From: Brassica napus
Lineage: Eukaryota > Streptophyta > Magnoliopsida > Brassicales > Brassicaceae
Length of the DNA stretch: 64,000 bases
Direction of reading: 5' to 3'
Assembly (NCBI RefSeq): GCF_020379485.1
Contig: NW_026014868.1
Coordinates: 40,001-104,000, forward strand
Part shown: positions 12,554-23,489 of the stretch, piece by piece
Layout of the letters: every line of letters starts with the position of its first letter
Position numbering within the stretch: position 1 is the stretch's first letter
Translations under genes and position numbers: made by a program
Notes under the pieces: model-generated
Told to the model about the DNA's origin: nothing
Seen by the model: only the letters and a program-made list of their open reading frames with translations
The model's database searches: none

Positions 12554-12571
12554 CGATCCTGGATAGGATCG
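12554..12571. repeat. LTR-terminal inverted repeat, LTR G
   Basis: CGATCCT, GGAT, AGGATCG: a 7-bp perfect inverted repeat 11 bp from the LTR start, equivalent to those in families A and B. Confidence 0.7.
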
Positions 12572-13281
12572 TCCGGACGGACTGCGGTGCGAGGAAACGC
12601 ACCATTCAGGTCATATGACCTAAAGACAAGTATGTCATGGCCTGAAGGTAAGGTTAAGGGCATCAGGGAGCTAAGGCATAGCTAATCCAAGAAGGAGACA
12701 AGCTCAATGGAGCTGGACAAGATCCAGGTGAAGCTCGATTAAGTGAGTGATCAGAATGGATCATGGGAAAACTAAGTCTAGGTCTGGAAATTGACCAAGG
12801 GAATTAGAAGGATTGAAGAAGATAAAGGAAGCAAGCTGGACACAGTGTATAACAGCTGGGCGATGCAGTAAGCAAGCTCGACCAGCTAGGTGAAGTGTAG
12901 TGCAGCTCGGTGTAGCTCACTGAAGTGTAGGTCAGCTCCCTGAGCTTGATGGTCTAGCTCACTCAGCTGTATCAGCTGGGGATCAGCTCAACTCAGCTGG
13001 ACTGAGTGTTCGAGTCTTGGGCAGTTGGTTCGGGTCGGGACAGTGACCAGGCCATGTGGATGACCCATGTGTACCAATGGGCTGGAGGGCTCTTGTGGTT
13101 GGGTCATGGGCGTGGGCAATCAGTCTAGGCCTTGTTTGGACTTGTCCAGGAGTGGTTTGGCAGTTCCAGGGCGTGTGGTAACTGCCATAGGCGAAAGGGT
13201 GCAATCTGTACCATTGATTAAATCAATGGCCAGAAATGATACCGAAGGGATGCAATGGTTAAGAAGTAACCACCCTTCTCC

Positions 13282-13288
13282 TATATAA
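13282..13288 (+). promoter_or_regulatory. Putative TATA box of LTR G
   Basis: TATATAA occurs in a C-rich context about 740 bp into the LTR, a plausible U3 promoter position. There is no experimental evidence. Confidence 0.4.
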
Positions 13289-15454
13289 GGAAGGCAAGTC
13301 CGTCCCTTTGCAGGCACGCCAGGGCTTCCTTCTACACCCTGAAACACAAAGAATCCCGAGAAAAAAATACAGAGAGTTGGTCGGATTCCCAATCCAAGAC
13401 CCATGGTGGTGTGAAGGCCATAAAGAGAAGTTTTGGGGTAGATCAAGGGGGAAGTTGAGAACGTCCCTCTGAACGGTTTTGATCATTGTTAACAACACCC
13501 AAAGCCTTATCTGGAGCCTGTGAACACACGCAAATGGTGAGGAAAGGAGGGAGTTGGCCGGAATCCATTCCCAAGGGCCAATGCAGCCTTAAAGGGAGAT
13601 TGGTGTGGAAAGCAGTTTCATGGGAAACAAAGAGGGAAGTGATGCACGACCTTTGGATGGTGATTGATCATGGATGATCATGTCTAAGGCTTCCCCTGTG
13701 TCTTGGGAACACACGCAATTGGTTAGGAGAGAAGGGGGAAGGCTTGACTCCACTCTCAAAGGCATGAACAGCCTTGAAGATGGATGCAGTATAGAAACTG
13801 GTTTCATGGAAGTTCCATGGAAGGAGGGATGGGCACGAACCATGGTTAGATCTTATCAATACTGGGAGTATGTGATAAGGGTTTGATGAAGGGTGCTAGG
13901 AGGAGCCTGGACGCCCCTGATGAGGTAACAGGTGGGGACTGCAGACCATTTGACATAGTCTGGTACATTATGGGCAGATCTGGTCCTGCAGTTACACCTT
14001 ACTCTGTTTTATGGTTATTAATCATATTATTCCTTCTTCTTATGATTGAGATTGATGATTAGACATAGTAGCACTGAACCATGGCTTGGCCGGTTCAGAA
14101 GAACCCTCCATGGCCTTGGTTTGGCAGCTAAGTCTGGATCCCCTACTTCCTGATGGATTTATGGCGATCTGACTTTGGAATCCTCTTAGTGGTGAATTAT
14201 CATGATTTATCATGGTATTTGGAGATTTTTATCTGATTGATTTAGAGATGGTCCCTTGGGCCGGTTCGGCTTATCTTGGCCGAGATCTATGGGATGGAGG
14301 CCGGTTCTGGGAAATCTGATTGGACCATTCTCTTAGTTATGATTTATCATGAATTGTCATGAATTTTAATTGATTTTTGGAGCAGGTTTGCTTGGGGTCG
14401 AAATTGCACCTGAGGGCATATTGGGGTCAGATCCTTGTGTTAGGATATCTGATCATATGTTTGTGTGCTGGAACATATTGTCACTTATGATATTGATCAT
14501 AAGGAATTGCTGGTTATCAACCTTGGTGTTGGTAAGGCAGGCCGTGTGTGATCTGATCATGGGCAAGGATGGACGACCTGATCCTTGGATGATGGATCAA
14601 GGTGTCTGATCTGATTGGTCGAAGGATGCACCGTTGGTAAGAGCAACACTAATCAGGTTCAGTGGGACATGGTTCCATGACTGATTAGGAAGTATGAAGA
14701 CTCATCAGTTTTGAGTCATGTGGGGTGGTTGGTTGATTGACTCAGGAGCTGATGGGTATTGTTAGTCCATGAGCTGGACTTGGTATCATAAGTTGATAAG
14801 GCAAAAGGATGTGGGACAGTGCATGAGCCGGTAAGGGCCAGATGCATGTCCTTAGCTGTTTGAAGACTTCTCAAGGGTTACTTATGTCTGTGGGGATGGT
14901 TGGACATGACTGTTTTGTGTGTGTAAAGGAGCTGGACGCTGTATATGGCAGCTGGCCATAGCTCGGTCCTAGCTCAGTTCGAGTGTGACAGCTCGATCAG
15001 CTGGTTTATGAGTTCATTCAGCTAGAGTAGCTGGGCCGATGAGCTAACAAGCTCCGTGGGTGTGGCAAAGGTATGACCTAGCAATGTTGCATAGATCTAG
15101 ATAGAATGGTTAGGGGAATGGAACCTCAGATTTGTATGCCTTGATTTGGGTTCGGGATTGACCTTGGAGCTAGCTGGTAGTTGAGTATACTAACCATTAG
15201 CCAAGGTGATTCTACAAGACAAGTATTATATTGGTTATAGACCAATGGTTAAGTAGATACTATTCCGCTGTGCATAAGTTGAAAAGATCTAGCTAGGGTA
15301 TGACTAAGGTAGTCTTGAGCTAGGATCTGAGTTACCCCTCGCCAATGGGCGATATTTTAAATAAAGGGCAAAATTTTTAGAGGTTCGGTCCGGGTATGGA
15401 CTGAGCGACGTGAGGCATCGACCGCGGCCTAGTCAGTCGGGATCGGGTCTTATA

Positions 15455-17662
15455 CGAACAGTCCACGTGAAGGGCCAGCGTGCTGAGTCCAAGGACCAAC
15501 GTGCTGATATGTGTACTGATGGACAGCCACGGACGTCCTGTGTGTGCTGACGGATACACACGGACACACACGGACAGCAACGGACGTCCTGTGTGTGCTG
15601 ACGGACGGCCACGAACGTCCTGTGTGTGCTAGCGGACACACACAGATGTCCTGTGTGTACTGAACAGACAGCCCACATGGACCAAAATCACCCAAACCGT
15701 CCACGAGAAGGGCCCGCATGCTGAGTCCAAGGACCAACGTGATGATATGTGTACTGATGGACCGCCACAGACGTCCTGTGTGTGCTGACGAACACAGACG
15801 GACACACACGGACAGCCACAGATGTCCTGTGTATGCTTGCGGATACCCACGGACGTCCTGTGTGTACTGAACAGACCGCCCACGTGGGCCAAAATCACCC
15901 GAACAGTCCATGGGAAGGGTCAGCGTGCTGAGTCCAGGGACCAACGTGCTGATATATGTACTGATGGACAGCCACGGACGTCCTGTGTGTGCTGACGGAC
16001 ACACTCGGACACACACTGACGTCCTGTGTGTGCTGACAGACACACACGGACGTCCTGTGTGTGCTGACAGACACCCACAGACGTCCTGTGCGTACTGAAC
16101 AGACAGCCCACGTGTGCCAAAATCACCCAAACAGTCCACGGGAAGGGTCAACGTGCTGAGTCCAAGGGCCAACGTGCTGATATGTGTACTGATGGACAGC
16201 CACGGACGTTCTGTGTGTGCTGACAGACACACACAGACACACATAGACACACACGGACAGCCACAGACGTCCTGTGTGTGCTGACGGACACCCACAGACG
16301 TCCTGTGTGTGCTGACGGACACCCACAGACGTCCTGTGTGTACTGAACGGACAGCCCACGTGGGCCAAAATCACCCGAACAGTCCACGGGAAGGAGCAGT
16401 GTGCTGAGTCCAAAGACCAGCGTGCTGATATGTGTTCAGATGGACAGCCCCGGACGTCATGCGTGTGCTAACGGACAGCCACAGACAGCCACAGACGTCC
16501 TGTCTGTGCTGGCGGACACCCATGGACGTCCTGTGTATACTGAACAGACAGCCCACGTGGGCCAAAATCATCCGAACAGTCCACAGGGAAGGGTCAGCGT
16601 GCTGAGTCCAAGGACCAACGTGCTGATATGTGTACTGATGGATAGCCACAGACGTCCTGTGTGTGTTGACGGACACACACGGACACACACAAACAGCCAC
16701 GGACGTCCTGTGTGTGCTGACGGACACATATGGACGTCATGTGTGTGCTGACGGACACCCATGGACGTCATGTGAGTACTGAACAGACAGCACACGTGGG
16801 CCAAAATCACCCGAACAGTCCACGGGAAGGAGCAGTGTGCTGAGTCCAAAGACCAGCGTGCTGATATGTGTACTGATGGACAGCCACAGACGTCATGTGT
16901 GTGCTAACGGACACACACAAACACACACGGACAGCCACGGACGTCCTGTGTATGCTGACGGACAGACACGGACAGCCACAGACGTCATGTCTGTGCTGGC
17001 GGACACCCACAGACGTTCTGTGTGTACTGAACAGATAGCCCACATGGGCCAAAATCACCCGAACAGTCCACGTGAAGGGCCAGCATGCTGAGTCCAAAGA
17101 CCAACGTGCTGATATGTGTACTGATGGATAGCCACAGATGTCCTGTGTGTGCTGACGGACACACACGGACACACACAGACAGCCACAGACGTCCTGTGTG
17201 TGCTGACGGACATACACAGACATCCTGTATGTGCTGACGGACACCCACGGACGTCCTGTATGTGCTGACGGACACCCACAGACGTCCTGTGTGTACTGAA
17301 CAGACAGCCCACGTGGGCCAAAATCACCCGAACAGTCCGCAGGATGGGTCAGCGTGCTGAGTCCAAGGACCAACGTGCTGATATGTGTACTGATGGACAG
17401 CCACAGACGTTCTGTGTGTGCTGACGGACACACACGGACACACATTGACACACACGGACAGCCACGGACGTCCTGTGTGTGCTGACGGACACCCACAGAC
17501 GTCCTGTGTGTGCTGACGGACACCCACAGACGTCCTGTGTCTACTGAACAGACAGCTCATGTGGGCAAAAATCACCCGAACAGTCCACGGGAAGGAGCAA
17601 CGTGCTGAGTCCAAGGACCAGCGTGCTGGTATGTGTACTAATGGACAGCCACAGACGTCCTG
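15455..17662 (+). repeat. Satellite block 2
   Basis: This continues block 1 after LTR G, with the same 31-bp units and linkers (near 15666, 15876, 16102, 16351, 16547, 16787, 17035, 17296 and 17551). It ends at the C' LTR edge, CCTG then TGTTGTTACAGG. Confidence 0.93.
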
Positions 17663-18321
17663 TGTTGTTACAGGCTGGAAATCAGGGTGGGCAAGATGGA
17701 TGATGGAAGCTTGGATGGGTCGACCAAAGAGATGATCGGATGGGTGATATGATGGAATGCAAGTTATGAACCTGAAAACAAATGCAAAAACAAATGAGAT
17801 ATGATTTCTAATATGATAAAACAAGATAAATCACGATAGATAGGATGGAATTAGGCTGCTGGTCTTGAGACACTCTCAGCCTAATCAGTTGATGGTTGAT
17901 GTGGATTGAGATGGTGCTTTGATTGCTGGACTGATGTCTCTCTCAAGCTTGGCAAACGACTTGGAATGGAAGGATGGGGGATTGAGGACGCCACAAGACT
18001 GTATGGAAAGGAGCCTTGATAAGTCAAGGTGCTTTGGAGTTGCTTCACACAAACTCAAGAGACTTAGAACAATAGTTTTAAGAAAACTAGAAAATTGAAT
18101 ATTTCATATAACTTTCAAAGTGGGGTGCTTTACAATGAAACAAAGACTAGAGCTTTATAGGCTCGACCAAGGACTCTCTAAAAGTCTGAAAATGAACTAA
18201 GGAAAGAAAATAAATCGAAATAAAATGCTTGGAGTCAATGGCTTTGATGGCTCCATGAGAACTAGCCATTAGCTTGATTTGTGCCTTCAAAAGGGAATCT
18301 TGGATGATCTTGTACCTGGAC
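17663..18321 (-). mobile_element. C' LTR fragment (CRM-like), copy 2
   Basis: It begins TGTTGTTACAGGCTGG next to satellite. Up to about 17931 it aligns with the element C LTR (TGAAAACAAATGC..., AACAAGATAAAT, GATAGGATGGAAT, GGCTGCTGG). From 17932 it repeats copy 1 (9685-10074). No primer site or interior follows on the minus-strand 3' side; satellite does. On the other side the satellite starts straight after CCTGGAC (18321). The minus-strand frame from the satellite ends at 18147, in the same register as copy 1. Confidence 0.72.
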
Positions 18322-18878
18322 AGACGTCCTGTGTGTGCTGACGGACACCCACGGATGTCCTGTTTGTGCTGACGGACACACACGGACACACATGGACAGC
18401 AACGGACGTCCTGTTTGTGCTGACGGACACCCACTGATGTCCTGTGTGTGCTGACGGACACACACGGACACACACGGACAGCCATGGACGTCATGTGTGT
18501 GCTGACAGACAGCCACAGACAGCCACGGTGCCTGTGTGTGCTGGCGGACACCCACGGACGTCCTGTATGTACTGAACAGACAGCCCACGTGGGCCAAAAT
18601 CACCCGAACAGTCCACGGGAAGGGTCAGCGTGCTGAGTCAAAGGACCAACGTGCTGATATGTGTACTGATGGACAGCCATGGACGTCATGTGTGTCCTGA
18701 CGGACACACACAGACACACACGGACACATACGGACAGCCACGGACATCCTGTGTGTGCTGACGGACAGGCACAGACATCATGTGTGTGCTGACGGACAGC
18801 CACAGACAGCCACAGACGTCTTGTGTGTGCTGGTGGACACCCACAGACGTCCTGTGTGTACTGAACAAACAGGCCACG
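18322..18878 (+). repeat. Satellite block 3
   Basis: It starts AGACGTCCTG inside the C' LTR, like 10075 onward, and its first 250 bp follow the same order of variants as block 1. Linker GCCCACGTGGGC lies near 18584. It ends at the CCACG target site of LTR H. Confidence 0.92.
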
Positions 18879-19867
18879 TGATAGAACCAAAATTAAGGAT
18901 CACTCTTCGGTAAGGTTGATATGAACTCAGATCCGAGAGGATTGAGAACTGATGGATCGAGGGGTGACACTAAGGGTTGCGGAATAGCCCAAAGATACTA
19001 CCAGACTTCGATCGTTGCCGGATGTGACGCACCGGTCCAACAAAAGAAGGATCGAAACTTGGAGATAACCTCACCAAGAAACTAAGAACAAGTTCTACAA
19101 AGAACAAAGAGTTTTAACTCAACAAAAGGGGAAAACAATCTGTCTTATTTCGTGGCTCTAAGGCCTTATTTATAGGATTACAAGTTGTAGAAATCCAAAG
19201 AAGAATGTGCTAAAAACAAGACATAGAAACTAGAAATGAAGACTTTGACTAAAGACCGAAATTAATGATTTTTGTTGAATTATTTTTCCCATGCACGACC
19301 AAGACTTCCTTGCTGACTCCCTCTTGGTATTCTTGATGAGAATGTGCTTGAAATGGACTGAGGAAAGAGCTGGTCGAATTTGGAAAGAAACAATCCCATA
19401 ATGAACTTTTTATGAACTTTTCTTTGGGCTGAAAAGGCCCATTTCGCCCAGCAGCTGAACCAGCTCCATCTTCAGTGTTACTTGGCTCATTCAGTTCCAA
19501 GATAGTGTCATTTAGCTCACTCAGCTCATCCAGCTCCAAAGTAGTGTCACTTAGCTCACTCAGCTCATCTAGCTCGCCCAAGTAAGTGTCACCTCGTCCA
19601 GCTCGTCCAAAGTGGGTTCTAGCTCGACCATATGTCTTCAAATGTGAAGTTGGACGGGAAAGACAAGCCCCAGTATGGTCAGATCGGTCATCTGGCCATG
19701 GTTCCAGCCAAAGCTCCTTTCCGGACGTATGCGGGACGGTCCAGTACACTGCACGGTCAGTCTGTCCGGTACGGTGAAAAACATGAACCTCGGTTGAAAT
19801 GTTCAGAACGTTCTGATCTCCAGGCTGGTTCGGCTCCATGTACTGATCCGTGGACCGTGGTCTATCA
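18879..19867 (-). mobile_element. Solo LTR H inserted in the satellite palindrome
   Basis: The edges TGATAGA and TCTATCA form a 7-bp terminal inverted repeat. The TSD CCACG (18874-18878, 19868-19872) falls in the satellite linker palindrome GCCCACGTGGGC. On the minus strand the first 619 bp are open (19249-19867), as in the LTR-encoded gag tails of C, D and F. The frame includes a Leu/Glu-rich tandem repeat (ELDELSELSDTT, LELDELSELNDT) made from AGCTC-type DNA repeats at about 19480-19600. I infer a CRM-like or gag-only family read on the minus strand. No interior remains. Confidence 0.82.
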
Positions 19868-20713
19868 CCACGTGGGCCAAAATCACCCAAACAGTCCACG
19901 GGAAGGGCCAGCGTGCTGAGTCCAAGGACCAGCGTGCTGATATGTGTACTGATGGACAGCCACGGACGTCCTGTGTGTGCTGACGGATACACACGGACAC
20001 ACACGGACAGCCACGGACGTCCTGTGTGTGCTGACGAACGGCCACGAACGTCTTGTGCGTGCTGGCGGACACCCACGGACGTCTTGTGTGTACTGAACAG
20101 ACAGCCCACGTGGACCAAAATCACCCAAACAGTCCACGGGAAGGGCCAGTGTGCTGAGTCCAACGACCAACGTGATGATATGTGTACTGATGGACAGCCA
20201 CGGACATCTTGTGTGTGCTGACGAACACAGACGGACACACACAGACAGCCACAGACGTCCTGTGTGTGCTGGCGGACACCCACGGACGTCCTGTGTATAC
20301 TGAACAGACAGCCCACGTGGGCCAAAATCACCCGAACAGTCCACAGGAAGGGTCAGCGTGCTGAGTCCAAGGACCAACATGCTGATATGTGTACTGATGG
20401 ACAGCCACGGACGTTCTGTGTGTGCTGACGGACACACACGGACACACACAGACACACACGGAGAGCCACAGACGTCCTGTGTGTGCTGACGGACACCCAC
20501 AGACGTCATGTGTGTGCTGACGGACACCCACAAACGTCATGTGTGTACTGAACAGACAGCCCACTTGGGCCAAAATCACCCGAACAGTCCACGGGAAGGA
20601 GCATTGTGCTGAGTCCAAAGACCAGCGTGCTGATATGTGTTCTGATGGACAGCCACGGACGTCATGTGTGTGCTGACGGATACACACAGACACACACGGA
20701 CAGCCACGGACGT
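19868..20713 (+). repeat. Satellite block 4
   Basis: The satellite resumes after LTR H with linkers near 19868, 20106, 20315 and 20562. It ends at CACGGACGT, where an A-type LTR starts (TGTAACACCCC, 20714). Confidence 0.92.
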
Positions 20714-21902
20714 TGTAACACCCCGATCCGGCCGACACGGCCGTGGTCGAAGTCTTACGTCGCTCGGTCTACTTCCTAGCCGAACCTCTTAATTGTTGCC
20801 CTTTATTTATAATATCGCCTAAAGGCGAGGGCTAACTTAGATCTTAGCTAAAGACTTCCCTAGTCATTAGTAGCCTAGATCCTTTCAACAGTTATGCAGC
20901 GGATTATTCTCTAGTAAACCATTGGTCTAAAACCAATCTAACACTTGTCTGGTCGAATCACCTTAGCCTTGGTCAGTTTACTCAACTACCAATTAGCTTA
21001 AAGGTCAATCCTAAACCCAAACCAAGCCATACGATTCTGAGGTTCCATTCCCCTAAACCATTCTATCTAGATCTACATAAGTAAATGCTAGATCATACCT
21101 TTGCCACATCTATGGAGCTCATTAGCTCATTGGTTCTCCATTGACTCGAACTAATCATTCAACTCATTGAGTCTCTTATTGGTCTTTATCTTTGTCCCTG
21201 CATCAAACAGCTCCCCTTGGTACGTAGTCATTCAACCAACCATCCCCACAGACATGAGTAACCTTTGAGAAGTCTTCGAAAGGATAAGGTATGCATCTGG
21301 CCTTTATCGGCTCATGCACACTCAAACATCCTCTTGCCTTATAGGCAATAGTACCCAATCCATATTCTGGACTGACAAATCTCATTAGATCCTAAGTCAA
21401 TCAACCAACTATCCTCACATGACTTGGAACTGATGAGTCATCATCTGGCCTGACCGGCCTTGGGACTTAACCCAGACAACTGATATGATTTGTTTATATC
21501 AACCGATGCATTCCTTAATCAGATTAGTTCCGACACCTTGAACCATCATCCAGAGGTCAGGTCGTCCATACTCAACCATGATCATATCTTACACGGCTTT
21601 CCATTAACAATCACACCTAGGCTTAGTACCTATGGTCAACGACACATAATACAAGCCATACACTTCGTCATGGCTCTTAGGCAATACCGAAGCTATCAAC
21701 ACCATGGTTGATATATAGAAGCATCACATCAATACTCTTACTCCAGAAACGTGACTATCCATACTAGTGCTCGGCCATCGAACCATCGTCATGAAACATG
21801 ATCCGACCACTAGACTTGATAAACCATAGTCTACTTCGCAGGTATTGATATAACCGGCCTTCCGTTGCCATCATGTAGGTCTACTCCCTACATAAGGCAT
21901 AT
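20714..21902 (-). mobile_element. A-type LTR copy 3, left part
   Basis: It closely matches 6801-7989 of element A, starting TGTAACACCCCGATCC. The A-type LTR is interrupted at 21902 by element C and continues at 27057. Short frames inside are also present in the other two A LTR copies and have no recognisable product. Confidence 0.9.
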
Positions 21903-23489
21903 TGTTGTAGGCACAGGGGGGGGGGGGGGGGGGGGGTAACCCACGAATTGATAAAAATGGTGGAACCAAGGTTTAAACCTGAAAACAAAGAGAACCGATT
22001 TTTATGAGTTTTTAGAGTTTTATAATGCAAACAGAAACAAATATGAAAACAAATGAGATGATGATGATAATGATAATAAAACAAGATAAATAAACAAAGG
22101 ATAGGATGGAATCAGGCTGCTGGATGTGTATCACTCTCAGCTTGATCAAATGATGGCTTGAAGTGGATTTGCGGAGGAAGGTTTGATTGAATCTCTCAAT
22201 CTGATGGAATGATGGATCGAAGTGATTGACTCTCTCAATCTGTGTACTGAGCTTGTTTGATTTGCACAAACAAACTAGACTCACGAAATCAATAAGACAA
22301 CAAAGAATCTCTCTTTGAATCCTAAAGACCGATATTTTATACAAAGAACAACTTTGATAAAACTGAATAAACTTTCTATTAACTTGGTGATTAAGGGTGT
22401 CTCTTTACAATGACTATCTAAGAGCTTATATAATGCTCTGGAAACTAATTCTAACGTTCATAATAAGAAAAGAAAGGAAACAAATCAAGCAAACTAACAA
22501 AATCGAAAACTAGCCGTTGGAGCCTTTTATGGGATTTTGGCTCCAAGTGAGAAACTTGATTCTTCTTGAACCTGGACGGTTTAAGGGGATAAGAGAGCTT
22601 TCTTGGGACCTTCTTGAATGCTTGATAGATGCTGATCTCGTCCTTGCCTTGGTAGAAAAAGAGCTGTTGGAGTTTGAATGCAAGAGACTCCAAATAAGGC
22701 AGTTTGGTGATAATGGGGATCTTCTTATTCCTATGTGGGCTGGTGCATGGGATGAAGTTGTAGAACTCTTCTGGCTCCTGTATAATGTCTCCTGGATGTC
22801 TTGGTTTAGTCTGGACGTCGTCTGGTTCTCCTGGTTGGATTGAAATTGCTTGGAATGGATCAAACCGAAAGATTGTCCAATCTTTCCATAAATAGCTCCG
22901 GTTTGATTTAAGTGATTCTCCATTGAACCGACTGATCTCCTGGGTTCTGGTGCAGCTAAGGACTTCTGGAATACCTCCTGATTGGTTGAAATGATCTCCT
23001 GGTCGCCAATTTCTGGTTTGAAGCTGATTGAACCGGTTAGCTTCCAATTGAGGCGAGTGTAGCACTGGTTTGACCGGTTCTGGCAAATTGAACATATCTT
23101 CTGATTTCCGTGTCCATTTCTCCTGATCTTTGGCTTTCTGGAAAGCGGAAAGAATGCTCTTGAATTTGATGACGGGATTTACTTCAGGCCGCTCCTTACT
23201 TGAGCTTAAATCTCCTTCTAAAGTCGGATACTCGCAGATGGACAGGCTGAGAAACCTCTGAGTTGTAAAATTCATAACGTCTTGCTCCGTGAATATTTTG
23301 GCCCAATTCCAATTGGCCTGGACTCCTTCTTGAGTGTAGAATCCATAAAAATTAGCCTCGTGATTTAAACCCTCCTGGTTTGTAAGATATGGCATTTTTC
23401 GTGCACGTATGTCCTGGTTTGCGCCTTGGCTGGTTGAGTAGGGCTTTGGGTTGACCTCCGGTTCAGTTGCTGATCTGATGACCACATCA
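21903..23489 (-). repeat. 3' LTR of element C
   Basis: It runs from TGTTGTAGGCACAGG to GACCACATCA in plus orientation, 1587 bp. It holds a run of 21 G (21916-21936), where the partner LTR has 7. The C-terminal part of the gag ORF occupies 22451-23489. A TATATAA motif lies at about 22426-22433. Confidence 0.92.
21916..21936. repeat. Homopolymer of 21 G
   Basis: An uninterrupted G tract just inside the LTR. The equivalent tract in the other LTR (25492-25498) has 7 G. Confidence 0.85.

Larger units (their letters stand above)
12543..15454 (+). mobile_element. Solo LTR G, A-related family, inserted in satellite
   Basis: It starts TGTCATGTCCTCGATCC and ends GGGATCGGGTCTTATA. The expected terminal CA has become TA. 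The flanks TGAAC (12538-12542) and CGAAC (15455-15459) are a TSD with one mismatch, and the satellite linker resumes exactly (CACC-TGAAC / CGAAC-AGTCC). Its ends resemble the LTR of element A in reverse orientation. It contains AGCT-rich islands (about 12690-13010 and 14925-15060), a TATA box at 13282-13288 and an AATAAA at about 15357. Small frames inside have no recognisable product. There is no interior, so it is a solo LTR of 2912 bp. Confidence 0.9.

Noticed and set aside
14370..14609. 79-codon frame inside solo LTR G as a host gene
   Set aside because: It is wholly inside an LTR with TSD on both sides, shows no domain, and its length is expected by chance.
17663..18321. C' LTR copy 2 as a complete solo LTR
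   Set aside because: Only one LTR edge is visible; the other side dissolves into satellite, and no TSD can be assigned.
22517..22843. 108-codon plus-strand frame in the element C LTR, present twice (also 26079-26405)
   Set aside because: It is antisense to the longer gag tail and is duplicated only because it lies in an LTR; no domain is recognised.
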